Assembly: GCF_026210795.1 (NCBI RefSeq)
Contig: NC_089450.1
Coordinates: forward strand, 806,001 to 870,000
Direction of reading: 5' to 3'
DNA: 64,000 nt
Source of the DNA: Rhizophagus irregularis
Taxonomy: Eukaryota > Glomeromycota > Glomeromycetes > Glomerales > Glomeraceae
The notes beneath the pieces were generated by a model. That model saw only the letters and a program-made list of their open reading frames with translations, ran no database searches and was not told the origin of the DNA. The position numbers and the translations under genes are program-made. Of the stretch, positions 11,690 through 23,915 are shown piece by piece (the first letter of the stretch is position 1; each line of letters begins with the position of its first letter).

Positions 11690-14650
11690 ATGTAATTGAT
11701 TTAGGACGTGATAATATCAAAGCATCTTAGTTGTTCGTTTATTTGATTTATAGAAGTAATAATTTCGTTCATTTAGTTTAAGGATGTGATAATATCGGTT
11801 ATATCAGTTACATTTTTAAATTGATTACAAATCAATAACAATTACCTGTTAAAACCCTGATTTTTTATGTTTTTTGATTTTAAATATTGCACCTTGTAAA
11901 CTATTTTAATGTCCAAAATGGCCGATTATAATGCAGGGAGATAATACTTCCCTTTGCCACTCTTATGTCATTATCTTATGTCATTATATGTCATTTCTTT
12001 GTTGAAAATGAAATATTTTAAGGACGTGATAATATAAAAAAAATTTTAACCTCAGATGGTCACGATATAATTTTTTTTTTTTTACCGTAGCATATATAAG
12101 GAATAGAATATAAGTCAATAAATAAATAAACAAATAAATAAATTAGTAATATAAAGGAAAATAAAGTTTTTCTGTTAAGTTAGTTTAATTATGATTTACA
12201 GAAATAATATTACAGCTATTTCTTTTAATTTAATTTATGGGATGTGATAATATCAAACATTTTTTTTTTATTTTAGAAAGTTTTTCAATTATTTGATTTA
12301 CGGATATAATAATGTTACGCTTTTTAAACCCCCTTTACATTGTCATTTATTTAATTATTGAAGAACGTGATAATATTGATAATTAAAAAATTTTTGATTA
12401 CGTAATTTCTTTTTTTTTTTAAAAAAAAACAGAACCCTTTTATTCAATAATGACTGAATTAATTACCCGCGTAATCAAACGTAATTATTTAATTTTTTTT
12501 TTGTATAAAATCACATCGTATAAAACATCTATGCAGAACATTTAAACATAATAAATATAGTATGATTATTTATTGTTTCATTATTTGATTGTAAAATAAG
12601 CCACATTTTAATGAGCCGCATACAATACACATAAACAAAGAAGACAGATAAAAATACTATAAATGTAATGCAAAATCTAATGGAGTTTAACTAATTTAGA
12701 TATAATTAAAATATCACGTTGTGCTTATTTCATAAATTTAAAAATGTGTAACTTTCAATTACTTAAAAATACTTATATAGAAAAATGTTATGAAAATGAA
12801 TATAAAAGAGTTCATTCCAAATTCCCATCATGGCGGATTTATGAAATACCCCAAAATTTGTCCGTCATGTTAAATTAAATAAATATTTGACAGTATTTTA
12901 GTCGCCAAATTTCTATTTAAGTCCCAAATTTATTAGTGAACAGTCAAAAATGAGCTCTAAAAGATTTTTTTTATACCCCAAATCTTGCGTCTAACCAATT
13001 TTTCCAGTGTTAAAGGCGCGTCATTATTTGACATTTTTTAGGAAAAAAGCTTAATGTTTCTGTAAGTCAATTTTAATTCCCGAGGGCGCAGCAGGGTTTT
13101 TGCCAAATTTCATAAATCCGCCGCAATGCATAATTCGTAATAATAGATACATCAGCAAACAGAACCCTTAAAAATTTCTTCCATTAAATCAATTTATGCA
13201 AATGGATAATAATTTCAACTTTATTAATAATTGGATTTAATAATGATTCACGACCTCAAATAACTGATTCTCAAGCAGAAAATCAAAATGCTAATTGCAA
13301 CGCTTCCTGTAGTTACAACAATAATATTATGAATGATAACGTCTCTTCTCAAGTTAATCATTCTAAAATCTTTACATTTGAAATTCCCGGGATCAAAATT
13401 ATCGTTATATCTACTTTCCCTTCAATGATTAATTCCTCTCAAACGAATCGTTCTAAAATCTTTACATTTGATATTCCTGGATCCAAAGTTATCATTATCA
13501 CACTTTCTTTTCAATGATTAATTCCTTTAAATGAACCTTTCTGAAATCTGTAACATTCTCGGGACCTAACAAATTGATTTGATATGTTTAATTGAAACTC
13601 ATCAAAATTTATTGTACGCATTATATTTATTATAGTTAATTTATTTATTTAGAAATTTCAATAAAAAAATATATATATTAAAAATTATTGTTATATCTTA
13701 AAATTTATATAAATTTAAAATTTTTATTGAATTTATATGAATTAGTTGTAAAATTTATATTACATACATATCTTAACTTTAAGTAAATTAATTTGTTTAA
13801 TACTAATAGGCTTTATGAAGAATTTTTATTAAATCTTTAAGAACTTTATAATAGTTATAATAAATAAACCAGCTTTAATTATATTTATAAATTTAATAAA
13901 ATATTTAATAACCTATTTAGCTAAGATGACTTTATAAGATGACTTTATTAATTAATGTGTACTAAATAATATTTATAATATTTAAAGTAAAAAGATATTT
14001 ATATACAATTTATATGTGCATATCACATTGATAGTACATAAAATATATTGTTGAAGATCTCTACTTTTCTTTAAAATGAATTTATTTGGAAACACCTAAC
14101 TGAATAAAGATATCAAATACATTGTTATTTTACCTTTGGCGCATAGATAGTAGTAAGATGCTTTGTCACATCCTGAAACTTTAAGGTCACGGCCAAACGT
14201 GTCTCCCAAGATATGTTCGAAATATGTGCACAATATTTTAACAAAAATACCAGATACAGGTAATAATATATTTTAAATGAAGTTATTTATAGAAATGAAT
14301 TTTTCTTTTTCAGATATGTAATTTAATTTAATTTGATTTACAGATATAATAATATTTCTTTTGAACCGGAACTTTCTATTTATAGGACGTGAAGATATCA
14401 AGCCTTTTATCTCATTTCAGAAAAGTTTTCAATTATTTGATTTACAGATGTAAATATTACAATTGTCATTTATTTAATTTATGGACGTTGATATTAATAT
14501 CAAGAATTTTTTTTTTTGGTTATGCAAATAATATAAATCGGTTTAATTTACAATATTCCTCACCAGAAGCCTTTTTAACAGGTATGTCATTCATTTAGTT
14601 TTAGGGCGTGATAATTTAAAACCAAATTTTACTATATCAAAAAGTGATAT
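11690..14650. repeat. Diverged array of GGACGTGATAATATC motif, left part
   Basis: Degenerate copies of a unit recur: a GATTTACAGA-type block, then an AATAATATT block, then TTTAATTTATGGACGTGATAATATCAA. Clear copies of the second motif lie near 11704, 11782, 12021, 12240, 12365, 14384, 14481 and 14604. Spacing varies from about 60 to 250 bp, so this is an old, diverged tandem or interspersed array. The relic gene at 13202 and a DNA transposon starting at 14854 interrupt it. The same motifs resume at 19200-19575. Confidence 0.6.
13202..13517 (+). pseudogene. Shortened, interrupted IPG-repeat family member
   Basis: The ATG at 13202 begins MDNNFNFINN and then meets a TAA after a change in the conserved FINDGF stretch. 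The middle Pro/Gln-rich part is missing. The C-terminal two units are retained in one frame (13329-13517) with FEIPGIKIIVIST and FDIPGSKVIIITL. A TATAAAAG sequence matching the promoters of the other copies lies at 12801-12808. That is nearly 400 bp upstream instead of about 60-100, which suggests an insertion between promoter and gene. It is a decayed paralogue of the genes at 20015 and 23099. Confidence 0.65.
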
Positions 14651-14853
14651 ATTAATATCAGACGTCCAAAGATTCATATATTGACAAAAAAGGTTATCCA
14701 GGTTATACAAAATTTTTGTAAATAAGGAGATGATCAACATATTCTTCATGTTATTTTGAAGAAAATAGAAAATAATATTTTTTTTATATAAAATTTAATA
14801 TATGTGATATCTAATCTCAATGATGTAATGCGTCAAAAAAAAAAAAAAATATC

Positions 14854-14877
14854 AGATATCAGTCAGTGTGCATGTCC
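14854..14877. repeat. Left terminal inverted repeat
   Basis: Identical, when reversed, to 19092-19115. The next bases of the two ends show only weak similarity (both have GATC and GTGTAAC within 50 bp). Confidence 0.8.
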
Positions 14878-15142
14878 CCTGATCGGGTTGTGTAACATTT
14901 TTAATTAAGAAATCTGCATGTTGCATATCATAGTAAAAAATCCAAAAACATATAGAAAACCGCAAAATTCAACAACTTTCCACTTGTCTGTAACAAAATA
15001 TTACATCATATCATGTGATAAAAAGTGGTTAGGTTTATTGTTCGAGGTATGTTAATATTATTATTGTTCGTTTTAATATAATATTGTTCCTCGTTTAAAA
15101 GAATCTTAACGTCAAAGTTTGCATAAATTTTAATTTATTGAT

Positions 15143-18100
15143 ATGGAGACTTATGAAATTACTTTTGAAGAAAAAACCCCTTTATATTATAGTAGTCAAG
15201 AAATATTTTCAGAAGAAACTGAAGAAGATCTTGACACTTCTTTTGATGAACTTTCTGAGTTAGAAATATTTGAATTTAATGAAAAAAATTATATTAATGC
15301 GCAAAATGCACTAGAACAAGAAGTTGTGGAATATTCAAGTGATGAAAACGAAGAAGAATTTGGTACATATGAAGACCAAGAAGTTCCTCCACCTCCTGTT
15401 GAAGATGCAAACGAACCTGTATATAGACTTAATCCAGCCATGTATACAAATTTTTCACCATGTATTCTAATTGATTATTTAGATAATAAATTGCAAACTT
15501 GTGGTCAAACTAAAAATGTTAGGAATTTATGCCAATTAGTTGGAGTTTGGCAAATAGATGAAAATGCAGTATCAGAATACCAGTCAAAAGGAATACCATT
15601 GGGGGTGTGTATGAGTCATTTTAATTATGATCAAAAAAATCATAATGCATTTATAAAACAATTGCGGAATCCTGAACAAAGTGAAATTAGCCGTCGACGT
15701 TGCTTATTGTGTTCTAAAAATTTTCATTTCTTTAGCCGTGGAATTGGATGTAAAGATCATTTATGGAAAATGTGGGGAAAATATATCCAAATTCCATGTG
15801 TTGGTCTCTATACATGTAATGCAGTACACGAATGCCAAGGTATCTCCCAGCGAATTTTTGATGATGTTTCAACAATTCGATATATTTGTTATAATTGTTA
15901 TGAATCTTATGGTGGGCATTTAAACCGTCGACCTGGTTCTGGCAAACGAAAAACAACTTGTGAACAACATAAATTGCATAAAGAAGATACATCCAAAAGT
16001 TTAAAATTATTGGCTCAGTGGCTTACGTATGTAGCAGATACTGAAACAGAAGAAAAAAAAGAAATAATTCTCGCTTCTATGTTAGTTCCAGCTTTAAAAT
16101 TTTTATATACTCCATCTGAAACACCCTTAAAGTATGAATATTATAATTCTAAAGATAATACACGTTATTTAAATCTTGATGAATTTAATAATACAAATAA
16201 TATTGATGATTCAATTAAATTTTTAATTGAAATTTTACCTAAATTGCCCAGTTACTTTTTTTTAAAATTATTATTAAATATAAATCGTATAACGGATATT
16301 ACACAACCAAAATTAGACTGGACGGATGATAAATGGAAAGAAATTGGAGAAAAATTGGGAAATGAAGTATGGAATTCGCGTAAAATAGTTACAGATAAAA
16401 AATCAGAAATACAATTACCAATTTCTCTTAATGCATATTATGAAAGTTTTCCAAATTTTCTAAGAGGTTTTTTTGATGGGCTTATTGGTGAAATTTTTAA
16501 AAAAAAATTAATAAATTTAAATAAAAAACGAAAACAACGTGAAAAACCTTTAAAACAATTAGATGTTGAACATATTACCAAATGTGTAACATTTTTTGCT
16601 TCACTTATAATAAGTATGGCATTTCCTTATCTTGGTGTTTGGTTTACTCAGGTAATGGCTAGTATGTCTTGAAAATCACGCCTCTTTTTTTCATTTCGCC
16701 AACTCTTATCTACTCTTCATATAAGTGGTCATACTGATAGTAATGAACGCCGAATAGAGAAACAACGAATGGATAAAGTTAATCCAACTGAAAGATTAAT
16801 AAAAGGACCAAATATATGGAATTTGGCGGTTATAGATAATATTGATTTCAAAGAAAAATCTTTTACATACGGAAATATTTTTGACACCACACGCAAAAGT
16901 TCTCATACAACGCTACGAATGGCATTTCAAATGCGGATGCCAATTCCTTTGGAAGAAAGAGCAGATGATAAAAAAAATATAACATCTCCAACAGGTCTTT
17001 TTGGCATGAATGATCTGATGAAAGACACATGGGATAAGTTTGACGATATTATTGATAATCTCTTAAATTTTCAAACAAGTTCTGAAGGACAACTTCTTTA
17101 CAATACCGATTTTGATATGGCAGCTATTCACCAAAAAATTCTTGAAAATGTTGATCATGGTTGTTTAGCTGATGCACCTAATATAGTCATATTAGAAACT
17201 GGAGGAATTCCAAATTCAGACGAAGGAATATTTCAATCCACAGAAATGTACAAACAAGACTTTAATTTAGGACCGGATGACTACTTGGATGTGGTAGCTG
17301 ATGAAGCAATCTTCAGAAGACTAATAAAACAGAGAAAAATATGGCCGAAACTGCGTCCTATTCTTGGCCAGTGGCACACATCCAAGGATATGTGTGGAGT
17401 TTTAATTGTATTGTTTTCGAGCTATGGAATTTTTGACCTAGCAAAAGTATCAGGAGTCAAATTCTTGGATAAATTGGACAAAATTGTTGATTATCGTTCT
17501 ACAGTTCGTGTTTTAGAGTTAATATGGTGTGCAGTAACTATATCTATTCGCATATATATGAAAAAAACAAACCTTAATAAATATAATATAATGGATTCAA
17601 ATAGTGGTGCCAATAATATTTTACGAATATGGTATCTTTATTATAAATGGGCATCAATTTTCAAAGCACATCGTGTAGGAATCCGTGTTGGCAATTATAA
17701 ATTGCAGAAAAATGCTTTGTCTTGTTTTGCTGGTTTATTTACATCAGCAGGAAAATCAAACTATTCGTCATCAGTTACTCAATATCTTGGAATGCTGGCT
17801 CAATACCCAAAACTTGAAGAAAAATTGGAATGTGTTTCGTCAGTTAAAATTGATAATGATGAAAAACGAAAGGGTCACTACTTCGCATTTGACGAAGCCC
17901 TTGAAACCTTCGGAGTTAAGTTTATCAAACAGAACATTACCGGAAATGTAGTTGATGATAATAAATTAAAATTACAAGTCAAAGCCGCCCAGAGTGAACG
18001 AGATCGTATAGGAATCTTATTATCAGAATATCTTAATGATCCTTGTGGATCAATTGGACAAAGAGCTGTAGATACCCGTAAAACGGCCATGTGGAAACTA

Positions 18101-18667
18101 GTAAACGAACTTTTGTCAGCATTTGAACATTCTGATGATTATAATCGTTATCAAAATCCTTTATGGAGTACTACTACTCCTGATCATATTACGGCGGACA
18201 GTATTAGACGTCTTGAAAACTGTTTTCCTGATGGAATTTTGAGAATAGAAGAAATTTTCCTACAAGATGTCATTTCAATACAAAAAAGTAATAAAGTTGG
18301 AAGGAGAAAATTGGGAATTACAAGATGGAAACCTAATGACCAAAATTCAAAAAAAAATAAAAACAAAATGGCATCGAGTTCAAATACAGAAAATTCTATT
18401 TCTGATCAACAGGTGCCAACTAATTTGATACCTCAAGTAGTAATTATAGATAAAGATGGGCCGCTAATAAAAAAGCCAAGACAAGCACGTCGTGAAACTA
18501 AACCCGAAGAAAAGAGTCTTTTAGAACCATTAGTGACTTGTTCTGAGTATCCGAATGATGAACAAATAGAACAAGTTAGGGAATTGCTAGGAAATGAATG
18601 GGATAAGGATCGAATTTATCAATATATATCTCGTCATAGACGTAATAAAAACAATAAACATAAATAA
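15143..18667 (+). pseudogene. Transposase-like protein, one in-frame TGA
   Basis: Two long open stretches, 15143-16672 (509 residues) and 16769-18667 (632 residues), lie in the same frame. They are separated only by a TGA at 16670; the codons between them are otherwise open and read as protein (FFSFRQLLSTLHISGHTDSN). The expected residue before KSR fits Arg, so a CGA-to-TGA change at a CpG is a simple explanation. An intron starting at the nearby GTAATG or GTATGT is a weaker alternative. The first part has an acidic N-terminus and a Cys/His-rich zinc-binding-like region at about residues 185-275 (CLLC, CYNC and CEQH). The second part holds GQWHTSKDM and a long helical region, ending in a Lys/Arg-rich tail. 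It is the only gene inside the terminal repeats, so it is probably the element's transposase. The family name is uncertain. Confidence 0.65.
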
Positions 18668-19091
18668 TTTATTATATATTACCTTAAATAAACCTGGTCT
18701 TTAATAGAAGAAGTCTTCAAGGTTTCATTATATATAAAAAAAATGCCATTTTTCGTTAAAAAGTCCTGTTGTATATGGTTTCTTAAAGTGGTTACGTCAA
18801 AAGAACTGCTAAAAACTAAGTTCGTTGGGTACTTTTTTTTTGATTTAAAAGTTGGTAGCAAAAGAATCTCGGGCTTTAGTGTCAAAAATAGGTAAATTTC
18901 CTGATAGGATAAAATTTCGCAGGAAAGCAGGGAGGGCCAAACTTTTACTTATTTTAATAGAAGAAATGTTGTTGAAAAAAGTTTATCAAGGGTGAAGAAC
19001 GATTATATTGTGGCTTAGAACGAAAGTCTTTAATGGAATATCTTGAACGAATGTTACACAATAATTTTTAATATGATCGGCAATGTAAAAT

Positions 19092-19115
19092 GGACATGCA
19101 CACTGACTGATATCT
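19092..19115. repeat. Right terminal inverted repeat
   Basis: The last 24 bp of the transposon, reverse complement of 14854-14877. Confidence 0.8.
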
Positions 19116-19199
19116 TATGCAAAAATAATTTATTTGTACCTTAGTCTAAAAAATACGCATGATCCTATTTGAGCTGCATAAAAATAATTTAGTTTAATT

Positions 19200-19575
19200 T
19201 GATTTACAGTTATGGATATTCATTTAAATGACAGGATAATATCATCATTTTTAACCTGTTAAAAACTTGATTTTTAATGAACCCCAAATCTATGCTAAGC
19301 TATGTCGAGTATGCATACCATTTTAATAATGTAGTGATAAAAAAAGTTCATTATCAAGAACTTTTTTGACTTTTTAAATGGGATGTAACAATAATAATAT
19401 TTTTTTTTTTGAAAAAATCGGAGAATTTTTCCTTCTTTTTAACCGAAAAACAAAAGCTTTCGGGTATTCGGTTACTTATGTAATTTATTATATTTGATTT
19501 TACAAATATAATAAAATATATATATGAACGACCCTTTTTATACATTCATTTATGAGATGTGATAATATCGAGAAT
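19200..19575. repeat. GGACGTGATAATATC-type array, right part
   Basis: Copies of the GATTTACAG and GATGTGATAATATCGAG blocks occur near 19201, 19234, 19380, 19495 and 19555. This matches the array left of the transposon and suggests one array split by the insertion. Confidence 0.5.
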
Positions 19576-20014
19576 TTTCTTTTTTTTGTTTATTTTTATT
19601 TTTTTTGAAACACGCCCCTATGTTTGTGGCTTGGTTCCTTGTTATTTATTTCAAAAATAAAAAACAAAAATAACAAAAGATAAAAATACTATAAAGGGAA
19701 TTATATATAATTATCAAATATTTAATGAATAATACAACTTTTATCATTCAAATACAAAAATTTACAACAAAACTACTTTAAGTAAACCATACTAACTAAT
19801 TATGAGATTGTCAATATAATAAGATGAGACGGAAAAAAATTTTTATGGTAAGGCGGTTTTGTTTACAAGATCAAATAATTCAAAATTTGTGTAACTCTTC
19901 AAACACTCGTATTTTAAACTTTATATAAAAATAAATTATAAAAATGAATATAAAAGCAAAGATTTCACAAACAAAACTTTTTCACAAAATCAACTGATTT
20001 TATAACATTTAGCA

Positions 20015-20500
20015 ATGGATAATAATTATAATAATCTAAACTTTATTGATGATGGTGATTTACGACCGCAAACAACTGATTCTCAAACAAATGTTTACGA
20101 TAATAACAATGATTGTCCCATGATGACCAATACATCTGCAAACGCTACTGCGTCTTCGCATTCTTACCCTATCACCTCATCAGATTCCCCACGTCCCTTA
20201 CCGCAACAACAAATTCAACAACCTGTTTATCAACAAAATATTGAAAATAACATTCAACAACCATTCTCCAATATTACTCAGCCTATTCCTCAGAATGTAC
20301 CGCATTACATTCAAAATAATTATTTACCGTTCAATCCTCCTCAAATTAACCATTCTGGAATTATTCCGTTGGAATTTCCCGGGATCAAAATTATCATTAT
20401 ACCTACTTTTCCTCCAATGACTAATTCTTCTCAAATTAATCATCCCGGAATCTTTACAATTGACATTCCTGGATCCAAAGTTATAATTATCACACTTTGA
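20015..20500 (+). CDS. Asn/Gln-rich IPG-repeat protein
   Basis: An intact frame of 161 residues. The start at 20015 is chosen because MDNNYNNLNFIDDGDLRPQT matches the start of the 23099 paralogue. The N-terminal half is low-complexity (Asn, Ser, Thr, Pro, Gln). The last 60 residues hold two units, LEFPGIKIIIIPTFPPM and IDIPGSKVIIITL, each an NH(S/P)-X-I lead followed by a beta-prone IPG core. There is no signal peptide or membrane helix. A TATAAAAG box lies at 19949-19956. It is more diverged from the 5703 and 23099 genes than they are from each other. Function is unknown. Conservation of the two short C-terminal units across four copies, one of them otherwise degraded, points to this part as the functional core. 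Confidence 0.7.
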   Translation: MDNNYNNLNFIDDGDLRPQTTDSQTNVYDNNNDCPMMTNTSANATASSHSYPITSSDSPRPLPQQQIQQPVYQQNIENNIQQPFSNITQPIPQNVPHYIQNNYLPFNPPQINHSGIIPLEFPGIKIIIIPTFPPMTNSSQINHPGIFTIDIPGSKVIIITL

Positions 20501-20869
20501 TTAATTCCTTTAAATTGAGCCTTTCCGAAATCTTTATATTTTAACATTTTCATATTCATTTTGATAAGTTTACTCATTATCATAAGTTTAAGTTTATTAT
20601 TTTTTTTTTATTTTTGTTATATTTTTATATATTTTTATTATAAAAGGTCGCCGGAGTTATCTTAATCATGTGTAATCAATTATATACGGTTAATATGATC
20701 TTCACATTTATACATACATAGTTTACTATATATAGAATACATACCAAATTAGCCTATTTGACGTTATATTACAAATTAGGCCGCTACCCAAATTTTTAAA
20801 ATAAATAAGCATATGATTATGATATGTCACGTGACTTTATAGTATTGTAAAACACAGAATTAACGAAAA

Positions 20870-22760
20870 CTTTAAATATGGTTTAAGTGCAAATTTGGAT
20901 TCGTGTGAAAAATTTCATTTATGTCAAGTTAGATTTACGTTAAAAGAGCTATATACCCATTATGTCAAAGTTGTAAAGATAAAGGATATAATTGGCCGAC
21001 AAGAGGAGAAGTTAGATAGATAAAACAATAAAATCAATTTTTATTAATAAATTATTCAATAAATTCTGTTTACAATAATATAAGTTTATATACTTATTTT
21101 TTGATACTCTATTAAATTGGAGTGGCCTTGCAATTTTTTTTTTCTAAATTAACTAATTCCAATGCTTCAGCTTCATCAAGTGCCTTTCTGGTTGCAGCTT
21201 CTTGAGCAAAAATTTGGAGTTCGCGCACTTTAAGAAATAATTTTCTTTCTTCTATAACAAAATATTATTATGTTCACATTGTTTAGATCACTTTAGAGTC
21301 TCTATTCGATAAAGGTTGCTTTTCTTTTTGTTGGGAACCTTCAGCTTTAACATTACTAGTTGAATTAATTAATTGGAATTTTCTTATTTTTACCATTTCG
21401 TGCGCCTAAATATTGTTTAAATAATGATCGCGCATCTACAATTTATTGAGATATTTTTTTTTTATACTCATATTCATTTATATTTTTTTTTGTAGTTTAC
21501 TAAGAACAATAAACGTAAATGATGGGCGTGATATACGTGATATATACAGGCCCTAGCGAAAATAATGGCGGTCGGTTTTTTTGATATCATGAATAAAATT
21601 ATAGTAAAAAATTTTTTTACTTTCTGAAAGAGGAACAGAAATACATGTATTTCATTACTTTAATCAATATCATCTTCAGTGTCCATAAATGCTTCAATTT
21701 ACTATGGTGCCGTACTCTTACTAACGTTCTTTTAATATGTTTTTTTAATATTTTCTCAATTTTCTCGCCATCCAGAGGTCCATTGGATTCCCTATAAAAA
21801 AAGAATGTCTGAAATGTCGTCGAAAATGTCCAGAAAATGTCCAGGAGAGCTCAGACCTGGTGTCAATTTTCTGGACATTTTTCATTTTCCGGACATTTTT
21901 TGATCCTTTTCTTAGATGAAAAAGAAAAAACTCGGTAATGACAATTTCCAGATATTCCTTTTTTATAGGATTCTAAGTTCAATTTTAATGTAAAAAATGG
22001 GGATAACATTTTGTAGTATAGCAAAACTCAGTTATAGTATAAGGTAAATAAAAGTAAGTAGTTTTTTTTTAAAAAAAAATTGGGGCGAATTATTATGTAA
22101 GTTTTCGATTATAAGAAAATTTATAGAAAATTACTTATTCTAGTCTTATTCTCCGATTCATATTAAATTATAACTTTCTTGGTTTTTTATAGGGCAAAAA
22201 AAACCCTAGAAAACGCAATGTTCATAAATTATACACGTAAAATCATATATTGCGGTTCATCTATTATACAAAAAATTGTTATATGTCCATTACTTATTCC
22301 AATAGAATTTCCTGTTTAAAAAGAATTTTTATTGAAAAAAAGAGAGGGGGAGAGGCCAAAAATAATTTACAAAATTTTTTAAATTATTTTTTACTATTAA
22401 AATTTTCAAATTGTTCCGGCCTTAAGCATATTTTATTTCATATAATATTAATATAATATACGTGAATAAGTGTAAAATAAATAATAAATTTTATCTTTTT
22501 TTATTTCTTTTAAAGAAGTATTCTGGGGATCTACTTGTTAATTTAAACAGGAAAATGGAAAATACTGATCCTATATCCAAAAAGTATACACATATACTTT
22601 TCTTTGTAGATGTACAGTAATAGTATTTCCATATTCATATGTTTATGTAGTATCTAAAACTTTTTCGTAATACAAATTCTAATTAAATTATTCTTTGAAT
22701 TTTTTAGAGTTAAGTATTGTGTAATTATCTGCATGCTAATGTATACATAAATAAATAAAA
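20870..22760. repeat. Segmental duplication, copy 2
   Basis: Collinear with 560-2950 (see that entry). It lacks the palindromic insertion of copy 1 and is followed after about 100 bp by the promoter and gene of the 23099 family member. Gene and upstream segment were therefore probably duplicated together. Confidence 0.85.
21112..21396 (-). pseudogene. Small helical-protein gene remnant, better preserved copy
   Basis: On the minus strand the ATG at 21396 opens MVKIRKFQLINSTSNVKAEG and runs about 38 codons to a stop. A second open block, 21112 to about 21250, reads LKVRELQIFAQEAATRKALD and continues EAEALELVNLEKKNCKATPI before TAA. A GTTATAG acceptor lies just before the second block, but no donor in the right phase was found. 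The gene therefore seems broken or uses an unusual intron. The helical Glu/Ala/Lys-rich second block suggests a coiled coil. Function is unknown; copy 1 at 990-1276 is more decayed. Confidence 0.4.
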
Positions 22761-23098
22761 TGATTGACAAAAAGTGAAAAGTAATTCCAACAATACGATT
22801 GGCAAAAGTAAAAAAACTGCCACTTTTTTGGTCCAGTAGTATTTAGTTCCTTAAGCGATCGGCGAACGCCAAATTTTGCGTGACAAATTTGGCGTCTTTA
22901 ACCTATTTTGATATTTACTGTGTCACCTGTATAGGATAAACAAAAAAAAATAAATTTATATGTACTTAACGTTAGAGAAAAATAAAAAATATAAAAAGAG
23001 CTCATTTCCCAGCTCTCATAGTTCATAATAATAGATACATCAGCAAGCAAACAGAACCTTTCTTCCACCTAAAATCCATTTATAAACTCTATTAACAA

Positions 23099-23680
23099 AT
23101 GGACAATAATTTCAACTTTATTAACGATGGATTTAACAGTGATTTACGACCTCCGACTACTGATTCTCGAGCAGAAAATCCAAATGCTAATTACAACGCT
23201 TCCTGCAATTACAACAGTAATAACAATTATCCCACGATGGATGATAACGTCTCCTCAGCATCTTATACCAATACATCTGGTAACGTTACTATGTCTTCGC
23301 AATCTTACCCTACCACCTCATCAGATCCTCCACACCCCTTAGTACCGCAATATACTCAACAACAAATTCAACAAGTCCAACAACCTATTTGTCAACAAAA
23401 TGGCGAAATTAATAATATTCAACAACAATTCCTCAATACTACTCAGCCTATTACCCAGAATGTACCACATTTCATTCAGAATAATTCTAATTCTTCATCG
23501 TTCAATACTTCTCAAATTAACCATTCTGAAATCCTTACATTTGAAATTCCTGGGATCAAAATTATCGTCATACCTACTTTTCCTCCAATGTTTAATTCCT
23601 CTCGAACAAATCATTCTGAAATCTTTACATTTGACATTCCTGGGTCTAAAGTTATCGTTATCACACTTTCTTTCCAATGA
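23099..23680 (+). CDS. Asn/Gln-rich IPG-repeat protein, intact copy
   Basis: An intact frame of 193 residues from the ATG at 23099. Residues 1-75 are rich in Asn/Asp/Ser. Residues 75-130 are Pro/Gln-rich (YTQQQIQQVQQPICQQN). Residues about 132-193 contain two related units, SEILTFEIPGIKIIVIPTFP and SEIFTFDIPGSKVIVITL. TATAAAAA lies at 22990-22997. Upstream DNA matches that of the 5703 copy back to the GAACGCCAAATTTTGCG block. There is no signal peptide, membrane segment or known domain. The disordered N-terminus plus a short beta-rich end could mediate self-assembly, but this is speculation. Confidence 0.75.
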   Translation: MDNNFNFINDGFNSDLRPPTTDSRAENPNANYNASCNYNSNNNYPTMDDNVSSASYTNTSGNVTMSSQSYPTTSSDPPHPLVPQYTQQQIQQVQQPICQQNGEINNIQQQFLNTTQPITQNVPHFIQNNSNSSSFNTSQINHSEILTFEIPGIKIIVIPTFPPMFNSSRTNHSEIFTFDIPGSKVIVITLSFQ

Positions 23681-23795
23681 TTAATTCTTTTAAATGAGCC
23701 CTTTATATTTAACATTTTTCAGGTCTTAACTTATTCATTTGATAAATTTACTCACAAAATAGATTGTGTATTATCATAGTTTAAAATTTTTTTAT

Positions 23796-23915
23796 TTTTT
23801 ATTTCATTCTTTTATTATTATTTTTACTTCATTCCTTTATTTTTCTTTTTACTTCATTCTTTTATTATTCTTTTTATTTCATTCCTTTATTATTCTTTTT
23901 ATTTCATTCCTTTAT
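23796..23915. repeat. Tandem 25-bp repeat
   Basis: About five units of the type TTATTATTCTTTTTATTTCA lie in the 3' flank of the 23099 gene. One or two related units lie after the 5703 gene near 6410-6445, so the array expanded in this copy. Confidence 0.65.

Larger units (their letters stand above)
14854..19115 (+). mobile_element. DNA transposon with 24-bp terminal inverted repeats
   Basis: Perfect 24-bp inverted repeats at 14854-14877 and 19092-19115 begin AGATATCAGTCAGTGTGCAT. They enclose a single large transposase-like gene at 15143-18667. The total length is 4262 bp. A clear target-site duplication was not found. The element sits within the diverged GGACGTGATAATATC array, which continues on its right side from about 19200. 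The coding part resembles the large fungal DUF6589/KDZ-type families only loosely, so the superfamily is left open. Confidence 0.75.
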
